From the NCBI RefSeq assembly GCF_003129925.1, contig NZ_QFFN01000006.1:29160-93159 (forward strand): a DNA stretch of 64,000 bases, written 5' to 3'. Numbering within the stretch: position 1 is the first letter of the stretch; each line of letters starts with the position of its first letter. Shown piece after piece: positions 1 to 9,212 of this stretch. The notes under the pieces are model-generated. The model was not told where the DNA came from and searched no databases. It worked only from the letters and a program-made list of their open reading frames with translations. A program made the translations under genes and the position numbers. This DNA comes from Bifidobacterium catulorum. Lineage in GTDB: Bacteria > Actinomycetota > Actinomycetes > Actinomycetales > Bifidobacteriaceae.

Positions 1-369
1 GAACATCTCGAAACACTGCCGCAGGTGCGGTTCGTGGCGTATCCGGGGCTGGAATCGCATCCGCACCACGACGTGGCCGTCCGCCAGCTCGCCCGCCCCG
101 ACGCCGGATTCGGCGGCGTGCTTGCCTTCGGCCTCGACACCGACCACGACGGACACAACCGGTTCGTCAGCAAACTCAACGTCATCACATCGGCCGTCTC
201 GCTCGGCCACGACGAAAGCCTCATCGTGTTCCTCGGCGAGGACGATGAACGCCAATACCTCTACCCGGAGGAATTCCACCGTGGATTCTTCCGACTCGCC
301 GTCGGCCTCGAAGACGTCGACGACCTCATCCGCGACATCGACCACGCGCTCGCGGAGGCGGGGATCTGA
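1..369 (+). CDS. Cys/Met-metabolism PLP-dependent enzyme, C-terminal part (5' truncated by window)
   Basis: The reading frame is open from the first base, so the gene starts before the window; about 122 residues remain. The segment KLNVITSAVSLGHDESLI, followed by an FFRLAVGLED element and a DDLIRDIDHAL helix, is the typical C-terminal end of the cystathionine gamma-synthase / methionine gamma-lyase superfamily. The lysine that binds PLP would lie upstream, so the exact reaction cannot be told. The gene ends about 100 bases before the NrdR-type sites of the nrd operon and is probably a separate unit. Family is fairly sure; substrate is unknown. Confidence 0.75.
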   Translation, partial: EHLETLPQVRFVAYPGLESHPHHDVAVRQLARPDAGFGGVLAFGLDTDHDGHNRFVSKLNVITSAVSLGHDESLIVFLGEDDERQYLYPEEFHRGFFRLAVGLEDVDDLIRDIDHALAEAGI

Positions 370-473
370 CGACACGCCGTATGTTCACGCGGAATTCCAT
401 GCGCAGGCCACGGTCCCTGGGGCCGTGGCCTGCGTCGTAGTCATTCGGTCGATTGTGATATATCCCACGAAAA

Positions 474-520
474 ACACTACATCTAGTATTTGATTGCCAT
501 TGTCGTGCCATATATAGTGA
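474..520 (+). promoter_or_regulatory. nrd operon promoter with two NrdR-box-like sites
   Basis: A sigma70-type promoter reads TTGATT (490-495), 17-base spacer, TATAGT (513-518). Two 16-bp sites resemble the NrdR box consensus (acaCwAtATaTwGtgt): 474-489 (ACACTACATCTAGTAT) and 505-520 (GTGCCATATATAGTGA). Their starts are 31 bases apart, about three helical turns, which is the spacing known for NrdR box pairs. Box 2 covers the -10 element and box 1 abuts the -35, so a bound repressor would block RNA polymerase. NrdR binding is inferred from sequence only. Confidence 0.72.
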
Positions 521-577
521 TGTCTCGGAAATTTTACCAGCAACGTGATTGACGGAACCATCGGCACGGAGGGGACA

Positions 578-1216
578 ATGGCAATACGGCACGATGCGGA
601 TGCATCCCGGGAGCACAGTGCGGAGGCATCCCGGGAGCACAGTGCGGATACATCCCGGGGACGCAGTGCGGATGCATCCCGATATCACTGCGCGGATGCA
701 TCCCGGCCCGACCCGGCACGCGGCGTCATCGGCTCGCTCGTCTACTTCTCCTCCGTCTCCGAAAACACAGCCAGATTCGTCGACTCCTGCAATCTGGACG
801 AACTCGGCATCACGGTCCATCGGATTCCTCTGAGACCCACGGACCCGCCGCTCGACGTCCGTGAGCCATACGTGCTCATGACACCCACCTACGGCGGCGG
901 CAGCATCGCCAAAGCCGTGCCCATACAGGTCAAACGGTTCCTCAACGACCCGGCCAACCGCGCATTCATCCGAGGCGTCATCGCCTCCGGCAACACCAAC
1001 TTCGGTGAGGCATACGGCGTCGCCGGAGACGTGATCGCCGCAAAATGCCACGTGCCGTTCCTCTACCGATACGAACTCATGGGCACCCCGGAAGACCGCG
1101 AACGCGTACGCGACGGCCTCGTCGCGTTCTTCACCCGGACCGGCGACCCGACGAGACACCAAACAACAGCATCCACAACAACGACATCCACAACTCCCAC
1201 CACGGAAAGCGAGTGA
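578..1216 (+). CDS. nrdI: NrdI, flavodoxin-like ribonucleotide reductase activator
   Basis: NrdI is the flavodoxin that supplies the oxidant for assembling the dimanganese-tyrosyl cofactor of NrdF. The core begins near residue 50 with a [19 protein letters not shown]-binding loop, followed by the LMTPTYGGG loop and a GNTNFGEAY segment, all typical of the family. I chose ATG 578 (212 residues) because GGAGGGG lies five bases upstream; an in-frame GTG at 545 lacks a site. The protein is longer than usual (about 130-150): residues 8-47 are five tandem octapeptide units ([12 protein letters not shown]) and the last 25 residues are Thr/Ser-rich. nrdE starts three bases after the stop. No nrdH precedes it. 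Confidence 0.9.
   Translation: MAIRHDADASREHSAEASREHSADTSRGRSADASRYHCADASRPDPARGVIGSLVYFSSVSENTARFVDSCNLDELGITVHRIPLRPTDPPLDVREPYVLMTPTYGGGSIAKAVPIQVKRFLNDPANRAFIRGVIASGNTNFGEAYGVAGDVIAAKCHVPFLYRYELMGTPEDRERVRDGLVAFFTRTGDPTRHQTTASTTTTSTTPTTESE
599..718 (+). repeat. 24-bp in-frame tandem repeat in nrdI
   Basis: Five consecutive 24-base units start at 599, 623, 647, 671 and 695. They share the core GCATCCCGGGAGCACAGTGC, with the first two nearly identical and the later ones diverging. They encode an Asp-Ala-Ser-Arg-Glu-His-Ser-Ala octapeptide between the start codon and the flavodoxin fold. Because the period is a multiple of three, copy-number change would alter length without breaking the frame. 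Confidence 0.9.
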
Positions 1217-1219
1217 AGC

Positions 1220-3430
1220 ATGACAGACCTCACCTCAACCGCCCTGCGACTGGACAACACCTCCACCACCCTGCTGTCATACGATCCGGCGCACGACTGG
1301 CACGCACTCAACGCCATGCTCAACCTCCCCGACGCCGACGGGCGCATCCGATTCGACAAAGACCACGACGCCGTACGCGAATACCTCGAACGCCACGTCA
1401 AACCCAACACCATGACCTTCGACACCACCGCCGAGCGGCTCCGCTACCTCATCGACCACCAGTACTACAACGGCGACGTCTTCGCGCAATACGCCCCCGA
1501 ATTCCTCGACCGCATCTACGCCCACGCCGCCGCCAGCGGATTCGAATTCAACACCTTCCTCGGCGCATTCAAATTCGCCTCATCATACGCGCTCAAAACC
1601 TTCGACGGCAAACAATACCTCGAAGACTTCCCCCAGCGCGCCGTCGCCGTCGCCCTCGAACTCGCCGACGGCGACGAGGAACGCGCCCTCGAATACGCCG
1701 ACGCCATCATCTCCGGACGATTCCAGCCCGCCACCCCCACCTTCCTCAACCTCGGCAAGGCGCAGCGCGGCGAAGCCGTCAGCTGCTTCCTGCTGCGCGT
1801 CGAAGACAACATGGAATCCATCTCCCGCGCCATCAACGCCGCCCTCCAACTCTCCAAACGAGGCGGCGGCGTCGCACTGAACCTCACCAACCTGCGCGAA
1901 CTCGGCGCCCCCATCAAACACATCGAAAACCAGTCATCCGGCGTCGTCCCCGTCATGAAACTGCTCGAAGACAGCTTCTCCTACGCCAACCAGCTCGGCG
2001 CCCGCCAAGGCGCCGGCGCCGTCTACCTCTCCGCCCACCACCCCGACATCATGCGGTTCCTCGACACCAAACGCGAAAACGCCGACGAAAAAATCCGCAT
2101 CAAATCACTCTCCCTCGGCGTCGTCGTGCCCGACATCACCTTCCAGCTCGCCAAAGCCAAACAACCCATGGCCCTGTTCAGCCCCTACGACGTCGAACGC
2201 GTCTACGGCAAACCCTTCGCCGACATCTCCATCACCAAGCACTACCACGAGATGGTCTCCGACGACCGCATCCGCAAAACCACCATCGACGCGCGCGAAT
2301 TCTTCAAAACCATCGCCGAAATCCAATTCGAATCCGGCTACCCCTACCTCATGTTCGAAGACACCGTAAACCGCGCCAACCCCATCGACGGACGCATCTC
2401 CATGAGCAACCTCTGCTCCGAAATCCTCCAGGTCCAGGAGCCCAGCACCTACAACGAAGACCTCACCTACCGTCACATCGGCCGCGACGTCTCCTGCAAC
2501 CTCGGCTCCCTCAACATCGCCAAAGCCATGGACGGCGCCGACGGCACCGGCCTCGCCCAAACCGTCGAAACCGCCATCCGCGCACTCACCGCCGTCGCCG
2601 ACCACACCACCATCGACTCCGTCCCCTCCATCCGCCGCGCCAACAACGAAGGCCACGCCATCGGACTCGGCCAAATGAACCTCCACGGCTTCCTCGCCCG
2701 CGAACACATCCACTACGGCTCCGACGAAGCCCTCGACTTCACCGACATCTACTTCATGACCGTCGCCTACCACGCCTACCGGGCCTCCCACGCCCTCGCC
2801 GTCGAACGCGCCCGCGCCTTCACCGGCTTCGACCGATCCTCCTACGCCAAACCCCTCGGCGCCGGCAACCACTTCGACCAATACACCGACGGCAGCCGGT
2901 CCCTCCAGCCCCGCACCGCCCGCGTACGCGAACTCTTCGCCACCCGCGGCATCCCCATCCCCACCCGCGCCGACTGGACCGAACTCGCCCAGGCCATCCT
3001 CCGCGACGGCCTCTACAACCAGAACCTCCAAGCCGTCCCTCCCACCGGCTCCATCTCCTACATCAACAACTCCACCTCATCCATCCACCCCATCGCCTCC
3101 CGCATCGAAATCCGCAAAGAAGGCAAAACCGGCCGCGTCTACTACCCCGCCGCCTACATGACCAACGAAAACCGCGAATACTACCGCGACGCCTACGAAA
3201 TCGGCTGGAAAGCCATCATCGACACCTACGCCGCCGCCACCCCCCACATCGACCAAGGACTCTCCCTCACCCTCTTCTTCCCCGACACCGCCACCACCCG
3301 CGACATCAACAAAGCCCAGATCTACGCATGGAGCAAAGGCATCAAAACCCTCTACTACATCCGCATCCGCCAGCAGGCACTTGAAGGGACTGAGGTTGAT
3401 GGGGCCTGCACCTACGCCTGCGTGGTGTGA
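1220..3430 (+). CDS. nrdE: Class Ib ribonucleoside-diphosphate reductase, alpha subunit
   Basis: The 736-residue catalytic subunit reduces ribonucleoside diphosphates, using the radical made in NrdF. Visible active-site elements are the first redox cysteine in [17 protein letters not shown], the NLCSE motif carrying the thiyl-radical cysteine and catalytic Asn/Glu, and the [10 protein letters not shown] segment. The length fits NrdE, which lacks the ATP-cone of NrdA. The C-terminal tail ends ...GACTYACVV, so its two cysteines are spaced CX3C instead of the common CX2C of NrdE. The gene follows nrdI by three bases; its stop codon lies inside the left arm of a long intergenic hairpin. Confidence 0.96.
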   Translation: MTDLTSTALRLDNTSTTLLSYDPAHDWHALNAMLNLPDADGRIRFDKDHDAVREYLERHVKPNTMTFDTTAERLRYLIDHQYYNGDVFAQYAPEFLDRIYAHAAASGFEFNTFLGAFKFASSYALKTFDGKQYLEDFPQRAVAVALELADGDEERALEYADAIISGRFQPATPTFLNLGKAQRGEAVSCFLLRVEDNMESISRAINAALQLSKRGGGVALNLTNLRELGAPIKHIENQSSGVVPVMKLLEDSFSYANQLGARQGAGAVYLSAHHPDIMRFLDTKRENADEKIRIKSLSLGVVVPDITFQLAKAKQPMALFSPYDVERVYGKPFADISITKHYHEMVSDDRIRKTTIDAREFFKTIAEIQFESGYPYLMFEDTVNRANPIDGRISMSNLCSEILQVQEPSTYNEDLTYRHIGRDVSCNLGSLNIAKAMDGADGTGLAQTVETAIRALTAVADHTTIDSVPSIRRANNEGHAIGLGQMNLHGFLAREHIHYGSDEALDFTDIYFMTVAYHAYRASHALAVERARAFTGFDRSSYAKPLGAGNHFDQYTDGSRSLQPRTARVRELFATRGIPIPTRADWTELAQAILRDGLYNQNLQAVPPTGSISYINNSTSSIHPIASRIEIRKEGKTGRVYYPAAYMTNENREYYRDAYEIGWKAIIDTYAAATPHIDQGLSLTLFFPDTATTRDINKAQIYAWSKGIKTLYYIRIRQQALEGTEVDGACTYACVV

Positions 3431-3632
3431 ACGCCGAATGATGGAGCGTCGTCGGCGTTGCGGAAGACTCGACGTACTGTTGAACGCCTTCGTCTTCCGC
3501 GCCTTGACGACGCACGCATCATTCGGCGTTCACTCGGCGGGTGGTGTGTTGCGCACGGCCGGGGATTCGACGTACCTTTGTACGCCTTCATCCCCTGCCG
3601 CACACATGCCGCACGCATCATTCGGCGTTCAC
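3427..3632 (+). repeat. Structured repeat array between nrdE and nrdF
   Basis: A 17-base arm GTGAACGCCGAATGATG (3427-3443, overlapping the nrdE stop) has two exact reverse complements, at 3517-3533 and 3616-3632. Each right arm follows its own inner hairpin: GCGGAAGAC/GTCTTCCGC (3460-3468, 3492-3500) and GGGGAT/ATCCCC (3561-3566, 3590-3595). The loops are related (TCGACGTAC ... ACGCCTTC), so the two units are diverged duplicates about 99 bases apart. The inner stems differ in sequence but both pair, which points to selection for structure. One left arm can pair with either right arm. Function unknown. Confidence 0.85.
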
Positions 3633-3655
3633 TCGGCGGAGGCTTGTCTCCAATT

Positions 3656-3703
3656 GGCTCCCCCTTCCGGGGGGAGCTGTCCGCCAACGGCGGACTGAGG
3701 GGG
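3656..3703 (+). repeat. Dispersed two-hairpin intergenic repeat, copy 1
   Basis: Two adjacent hairpins, GCTCCCCC/GGGGGGAGC (3657-3664, 3669-3676) and GTCCGCC/GGCGGAC (3679-3685, 3689-3695), are followed by TGAGGGGG. A related element occurs at 10728-10779 in this window. The GGCTCCCC...CTGAGGGG layout matches an intergenic repeat I know from bifidobacterial genomes. It may act as a transcript-end structure here, but has no U-tract. Confidence 0.7.
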
Positions 3704-3828
3704 CAAACCGGCGAACACCCACAATTCACCTCCCTTACCTCCAAAACCCCGCGATTCGGCGCCGAGAACGCGAGTCGCGAGGCCACCGTACGCAAACACG
3801 AAAAACACCAACCCCAAAGGAGCACTCG

Positions 3829-4909
<1,081 letters not shown>

Positions 4910-4941
4910 AAGTCCGATGGACTTCGCCCGTGCGCCGGGGT

Positions 4942-4987
4942 ATCAGGACGTTGGGGCGTCGGGGATCAGGACGTTGGGGCGTCGAGG
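4942..4987 (+). repeat. 23-bp tandem repeat downstream of nrdF
   Basis: Two copies of ATCAGGACGTTGGGGCGTCG with a period of 23 bases (starts 4942 and 4965). The segment lies between nrdF and the next gene. The rest of 4910-5149 is GC-rich with no gene or clear terminator that I can see. Confidence 0.75.
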
Positions 4988-5149
4988 GCGCCGGATGCGT
5001 CGTACCCTGTCGTGCCCGGCGCGCCGGTGTGCCATCCTCGGCCGCGGTCGCAGAGGGGGGGCGGCTCCCCGCACTACCGTCGTAATGGGGAACAGGCTAC
5101 CGTTGGTTACGCAGGGTCGTATGCATGGTCGTCTAGGAAGGGGAACGAC

Positions 5150-5404
5150 ATGACCGATTTCGATGCCGAGTCCAGGCGTCTGCTTGAGTCGCTCGACGCC
5201 GTCGACTACATCGACGAGCGCGGGCACATCCATTACACGACCGCGTTCGCGCAGCACGCCGTGGATGAGTATTACCGTGGCAAAGGTCCCAAACGCATAT
5301 TCGTCGAGGCCGGTTTTCCCGTGGAAATCATAGGGTACAAGCGGATCGAACGGGCCTTGCAGCGCTGGCGGAGACTTCGCGACACGCCGAGTTGCGCGGA
5401 CTGA
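5150..5404 (+). CDS. Small helix-turn-helix protein of transposase-associated type
   Basis: An 84-residue protein starting at ATG 5150, behind GGAAGGGG; longer in-frame starts lack this site. The core (HYTTAFAQHAVDEYYRGKGP, then IFVEAGFPVEIIGYKRIERALQRWR) resembles the stand-alone HTH proteins often found beside or derived from IS3-type transposase orfA: a basic helix pair with a GK.P..IF.EAGF turn. No transposase or inverted repeats flank it, so it is either a domesticated or remnant gene or an independent small regulator. It precedes a three-tRNA cluster. Confidence 0.6.
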   Translation: MTDFDAESRRLLESLDAVDYIDERGHIHYTTAFAQHAVDEYYRGKGPKRIFVEAGFPVEIIGYKRIERALQRWRRLRDTPSCAD

Positions 5405-5464
5405 AATTCTATGGTTATATAGCCGAGTTGCCGATTTCGGAAGGGTTCTTCCGGGAATGGTAAT

Positions 5465-5546
5465 GGCGGGTTTCCCAAGTGGTCAAAGGGAGCTGACTGT
5501 AAATCAGCCGCTTCGTGCTTCATAGGTTCGAATCCTATACCCGCCA
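5465..5546 (+). tRNA. tRNA-Tyr (anticodon GTA)
   Basis: Acceptor arms GGCGGGT (5465-5471) and ACCCGCC (5539-5545) pair fully, with discriminator A. The anticodon stem GCTGA/TCAGC encloses loop CTGTAAA, anticodon GTA. A long variable arm and a GGTTCGAATCC T-arm fit a class II tyrosine tRNA. CCA is not encoded. First of three adjacent tRNA genes. Confidence 0.95.
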
Positions 5547-5547
5547 C

Positions 5548-5619
<72 letters not shown>

Positions 5620-5624
5620 CTCAT

Positions 5625-5698
5625 GGCGGGGTAGCTCAGCTGGTTAGAGCGTACGACTCATAATCGTAAGGTCAAGAGTTCGAGTCTCTTCCTCGCTA
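5625..5698 (+). tRNA. tRNA-Met (anticodon CAT)
   Basis: Acceptor GGCGGGG (5625-5631) pairs with CCTCGCT (5691-5697) using two G-U pairs. The anticodon stem TACGA/TCGTA encloses CTCATAA, anticodon CAT. The closed first acceptor pair (G-U) suggests the elongator form, not the initiator. rpmG follows within 60 bases, a linkage often seen in actinobacteria. Confidence 0.93.
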
Positions 5699-5753
5699 CA
5701 AAAGCATCGGAGAAAGTAGCTTCCGATGATGGAAACCAATACAGAGGTGAATA

Positions 5754-5921
5754 ATGGCAAAAAGCGCCGATATCCGTCCAGGCATCACGCTGGCCTGCAC
5801 CGAGTGCAAGGAGCGTAACTACATCACGACGAAGAACCGTCGTAACACTCCTGACCGTCTTGAGCTGAAGAAGTTCTGCCCGCGCTGCGGCAAGCAGACC
5901 GTCCACCGCGAGACCCGCTGA
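5754..5921 (+). CDS. rpmG: 50S ribosomal protein L33, zinc-ribbon type
   Basis: A 55-residue protein beginning [19 protein letters not shown]. Two CXXC pairs (CTEC at residues 15-18 and CPRC at 42-45) mark the zinc-containing form of L33. The start follows GAGGTG by seven bases. It sits directly after the tRNA-Tyr/Thr/Met cluster and ahead of a strong terminator, and is probably transcribed with the tRNAs. Confidence 0.95.
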   Translation: MAKSADIRPGITLACTECKERNYITTKNRRNTPDRLELKKFCPRCGKQTVHRETR

Positions 5922-5939
5922 GACGTTTACAGACTTTCG

Positions 5940-5967
5940 AACCCGACCGATGAGGTCGGGTTTTTTG
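5940..5967 (+). terminator. Rho-independent terminator after rpmG
   Basis: ACCCGACC (5941-5948) pairs with GGTCGGGT (5954-5961), followed by a run of six T. This closes the tRNA-rpmG unit. Confidence 0.92.
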
Positions 5968-6000
5968 TTTTCCCGGGTCCCACACCCCCACGAACCCGAT

Positions 6001-6064
6001 AACTTGGTCATTCCGTTCATAAGGCTCCGGTTTCTAGGGTCCTTATGACAGGTTCGGCCAAGTT
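6001..6064 (+). repeat. 64-bp palindromic dispersed repeat, copy 1
   Basis: An imperfect palindrome from AACTTGG (6001-6007) to CCAAGTT (6058-6064), with inner arms CCGTTCATAAGG and CCTTATGAC. Three related copies of 63-64 bases lie at 30809, 31786 and 32980. This copy is between the rpmG terminator and the murB promoter. It contains an in-frame ATG upstream of murB that I do not regard as the gene start. Confidence 0.85.
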
Positions 6065-6103
6065 TCGTTTTTCCGGGACCGTTCGTCTGCCGACTGCTGT
6101 TGG

Positions 6104-6116
6104 TATGGTGGGCGCT
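6104..6116 (+). promoter_or_regulatory. Leaderless-type -10 element of murB
   Basis: TATGGT (6104-6109) lies seven bases before the murB ATG at 6117, and no Shine-Dalgarno sequence is present between them. This TANNNT-N6-8-ATG layout is the actinobacterial leaderless arrangement, with transcription starting at or next to the A of ATG. A clear -35 is not visible. Confidence 0.5.
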
Positions 6117-7325
6117 ATGACTACTAGCCCGACATTTGCGGACCTGACCACCATCGGAGTGGGAGGTCCCATAGCCCGTTTCTTCGAACCCGATTCCCGC
6201 GTGGGCGTCATCGAGGCCGTGGAGGAGGCCGACGAACGCGGCATCCCGTTGTGTGTGATCGGCGGCGGCTCCAACATGCTGGTCTCCGACGACCCGTTCC
6301 CCGGATACGTGGTGCGTGACGCACGCCGTTCGATCAGCGTGCCTGACGAGGTGGCGCCCGTGGAGAACGGCGAACGGATCGTGCACATCCATGCCGAGGC
6401 CGGCACGAACTGGGACGATCTGGTCGAGTACTGCGTGCGTATGGGGCTCGAAGGCATCGAAGGGCTGTCCGGCATCCCCGGCACGGTCGGCGCGTCCGTC
6501 GTGCAGAACATCGGCGCATACGGTCAGGAGGTCGGGACGGTCGTAGAATCCGTGGAGGTCTGGGACCGCAGGACCAAGAAGACGATGGACCTGACGCCGT
6601 CGGACCTGCGGTTCGGCTACCGCACCTCCGCACTGAAGGCCAGCATGTATGCGGCGCCGGCCACCCCAGCCGCCGACTTCTTCCCCACGCCGCGCTATGT
6701 GGTGCTGTCGGTCACGTTCGCACTGCGTCACAGCGCCACCGGCGTGGTCGGCTTCGGACAGCTGGCGAAGGCGCTGGGCGTCGAGGTGGGCGAGCGCATG
6801 GAGACCGCCGCCATCCGTGACGCCGTGCTCGCCGTGCGCGCCGGCAAGGGCATGCTGGAGGATCCGAACCGGTATTACGGCCCGTGGATGGGCGGCACGA
6901 AGCGCGACGACTCCGTCGAGGCGGCCATGAAGGGTCTGTGGGACGTCCAGGGGTCGCTCGACGCCGATTATGATCGTCACAGCTGCGGCAGCTTCTTCAT
7001 GAACCCGGTGCTTCCCCCGCAGGCCGCCGAAGGGCTTCCGGCCGACGCCCCGCGCTTCGATGCGTTGCTGCCCGACGGCACGCCCGGCGTGAAGACCTCG
7101 GCCGCATGGCTTATCGACCATGCCGGATTCCACAAGGGGTTCAAGGTCTCCGAGGACGCCGCAGCCTCGCTGTCCACGTTGCACACGTTGGCGTTGACGA
7201 ACCGGGGGAGTGCTTCCGCGGCCGACGTGGCCGCCCTGGCGAAGGCCGTGCAGGATGGTGTGGAGTCCGCGTACGGCATCCGTCTGGTGCCCGAGCCCGT
7301 CGCCATCGGCATCGACCTGCGATAG
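6117..7325 (+). CDS. murB: UDP-N-acetylenolpyruvoylglucosamine reductase
   Basis: MurB reduces UDP-GlcNAc-enolpyruvate to UDP-MurNAc with NADPH and FAD, the second committed step of peptidoglycan synthesis in the cytoplasm. The FAD-binding part shows TIGVGGPIARFF, VIGGGSNMLVSDDPFPG and GLSGIPGTVGASVVQNIGAYG; the C-terminal part carries SCGSFFMNP with the catalytic serine and a SAAWLIDHAGFHKG segment. I chose ATG 6117 (402 residues) because the conserved sequence starts right after it and a leaderless -10 sits just upstream; an earlier in-frame ATG at 6045 lies in the dispersed repeat. Confidence 0.95.
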   Translation: MTTSPTFADLTTIGVGGPIARFFEPDSRVGVIEAVEEADERGIPLCVIGGGSNMLVSDDPFPGYVVRDARRSISVPDEVAPVENGERIVHIHAEAGTNWDDLVEYCVRMGLEGIEGLSGIPGTVGASVVQNIGAYGQEVGTVVESVEVWDRRTKKTMDLTPSDLRFGYRTSALKASMYAAPATPAADFFPTPRYVVLSVTFALRHSATGVVGFGQLAKALGVEVGERMETAAIRDAVLAVRAGKGMLEDPNRYYGPWMGGTKRDDSVEAAMKGLWDVQGSLDADYDRHSCGSFFMNPVLPPQAAEGLPADAPRFDALLPDGTPGVKTSAAWLIDHAGFHKGFKVSEDAAASLSTLHTLALTNRGSASAADVAALAKAVQDGVESAYGIRLVPEPVAIGIDLR

Positions 7326-7542
7326 CCGAAGCCGAAGCCGGAGCCGGAGTCTGTGCTGGCGGACGGGCGGCATCCGATGCGCCACCAAGGCCCTCTGGGC
7401 GGAACGCGTCCCACCATGCGGACGGATTCGTGGCGAAGCGGGGAAAACCCCGGTTGTTTCTTGGTGAATTCATAATTCCCGTCTAATCTCTTCAAGGAAC
7501 ATTTTCGGCAGGCCCACGCGGCCTACTCCGAGAGAAGGATCA

Positions 7543-9048
7543 ATGAACCTTTTACGCACCAAGACGGTCGAGCAGACCATCGCCGAAACCGATGAGGCCG
7601 ACCGCAAGCTCAAGCGCAACCTCAAATGGTGGGATCTCGCCATCATGGGCGTGGCGGTCGCCGTGGGCGCCGGCATCTTCTCCGTGGGCGCACAGGCCGC
7701 GGCGTACCATGCCGGCCCGGCCGTGATTCTCAGCTTCATCATCGCCGGCATCGTCTGCGGCGCCGCCGTGATGTGCTACGCGGAATTCGCCTCGATGATT
7801 CCGGTGGCCGGCTCCGCCTACACGTTCACCTACACCACGGTCGGCGAGATCGTGGCGTGGATCATCGGATGGGACCTCATCCTTGAGATGCTCATGGCCG
7901 GTTCGGTGATCTCCAAATACTGGGGCGTGTATCTCAACGACTTCTTCCGCCTTATGGGGTGGAACCTCAATACGAACATCCAGATCGGATCGTTCGCCCT
8001 CGACGTGGCGCCGATCATCATCGTCGCGTTCTTCACCACGCTGCTGGTGTTCGGCACCAGGCTCGGCGCCCGCGTGGACGGCGCGATGACCGTGCTGAAG
8101 ATCGCCATCGTGTTCTTCGTCGTCATCGTCGGCTTCTTCTACGTCAAGGCCTCGAACTTCACACCGTTCATCCCGCCGAGCCAGCCGGCCGACACCGTGC
8201 AGACCGCCTCGTCCGAGGTCACGGGCATCTGGGCGCAGCCGCTGTGGCAGTGGGCCACCGGCATGACGCCGTCCATCTACGGCGTCCCCGGCATCCTTTC
8301 CGGTGCCGCCCTCGTGTTCTTCGCGTTCATCGGCTTCGACGTGGTGGCCACCGCCGCCGAGGAGACCGACAACCCGAAGAGGTCCGTGCCGCTGGGCATC
8401 GGCATCGGCATGCTGCTCATCATCATCATGTACGTCGCCGTCGCCGTCGTCACCACAGGCATGGTCTCCTACCGGGATCTCGCCAAGGCCGACAGTCCGT
8501 CTCTCGCCACCGCGTTCGAGCTCGTCGGCGCGAACTGGGCCGCGAAGATCATCAGCTTCGGCATCGTGCTGGGCCTTGCCACCGTCGTCATGGTGCTGTT
8601 GCTAGGCCTCACCCGTATCGTGTTCGCCATGAGCCGCGATGGCCTGCTGCCGCGCGGATTGTCGAAGACCGGCGTCCACGGCACCCCGGCCATGCTCCAG
8701 ATCGTCTGCGGCGTCGTCGTCGCCCTCGTCGCCGCGTTCTTCGACATCGGCGTGCTGTCCGACATGGTGAACATCGGCACGTTGTCGGCGTTCACTCTGG
8801 TGGCGATCTCCATCCCGATCATGCGCCGCAAGCGCCCCGACCTCAACCGCTCCTTCACCATGCCGGGCAATCCGTGGGTGCCGATCCTCATCGGTCTGGC
8901 GAACCTGTGGCTCATGCTCAACCTCACCGTGCTCACCTGGGCGCGTTTCGTCGTGTGGCTGGTCGTCGGTTTCATCATCTACTTCGTATACGGATACCGT
9001 CATTCCCGTCTGGGCCTGAACCAGCTCAAGGGCGACATCGCGCAGTGA
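7543..9048 (+). CDS. Amino acid permease of the APC superfamily
   Basis: A 501-residue integral membrane protein with about 12-13 hydrophobic segments. The N-terminal region DLAIMGVAVAVGAGIFSVGA is the first-helix glycine-rich substrate/sodium motif of APC transporters, and GFDVVATAAEETDNPKRSVP is the conserved loop after helix 6. The overall pattern is closest to the cationic amino acid transporter (CAT/YfnA-like) branch, so basic amino acids are a plausible substrate, but this is inference. AGAAGGA precedes the ATG. It stands alone between murB and a hairpin terminator. Confidence 0.88.
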   Translation: MNLLRTKTVEQTIAETDEADRKLKRNLKWWDLAIMGVAVAVGAGIFSVGAQAAAYHAGPAVILSFIIAGIVCGAAVMCYAEFASMIPVAGSAYTFTYTTVGEIVAWIIGWDLILEMLMAGSVISKYWGVYLNDFFRLMGWNLNTNIQIGSFALDVAPIIIVAFFTTLLVFGTRLGARVDGAMTVLKIAIVFFVVIVGFFYVKASNFTPFIPPSQPADTVQTASSEVTGIWAQPLWQWATGMTPSIYGVPGILSGAALVFFAFIGFDVVATAAEETDNPKRSVPLGIGIGMLLIIIMYVAVAVVTTGMVSYRDLAKADSPSLATAFELVGANWAAKIISFGIVLGLATVVMVLLLGLTRIVFAMSRDGLLPRGLSKTGVHGTPAMLQIVCGVVVALVAAFFDIGVLSDMVNIGTLSAFTLVAISIPIMRRKRPDLNRSFTMPGNPWVPILIGLANLWLMLNLTVLTWARFVVWLVVGFIIYFVYGYRHSRLGLNQLKGDIAQ

Positions 9049-9088
9049 CGTCCGACTGACGCGCCGCTGGCCATCAAGCCGGGTATAC

Positions 9089-9124
9089 CGAAGGCCTCCC
9101 GTCGATTCGACGCGGAGGCCTTCG
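9089..9124. terminator. Hairpin downstream of the permease gene
   Basis: CGAAGGCCTCC pairs with GGAGGCCTTCG around a GTCGATTCGACG-rich loop, a near-perfect long stem. There is no clear T-tract, so it may terminate weakly or work with Rho. Confidence 0.55.
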
Positions 9125-9212
9125 CTGTTGTGGGGACGGCGTAGACTTGGCAATCAGTGTGTCAAGACGCCGCGGGGACGAGCGGCCGGATATGTGATAG
9201 GAGGAATGGAAC

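Noticed and set aside
599..718. CRISPR-like array
   Set aside because: The units are contiguous 24-bp in-frame repeats without spacers inside nrdI.
1045..3384. A 779-codon plus-strand frame overlapping nrdI and nrdE
   Set aside because: Arg/His/Pro-rich frame-shifted reading of nrdE; not a protein-like composition.
5150..5404. Insertion sequence remnant
   Set aside because: The HTH protein resembles transposase-associated proteins, but no terminal inverted repeats or transposase fragment are visible.
6045..6116. Upstream ATG for murB at 6045
   Set aside because: It lies in the dispersed palindromic repeat, adds 24 residues unlike MurB, and a leaderless -10 points to 6117.
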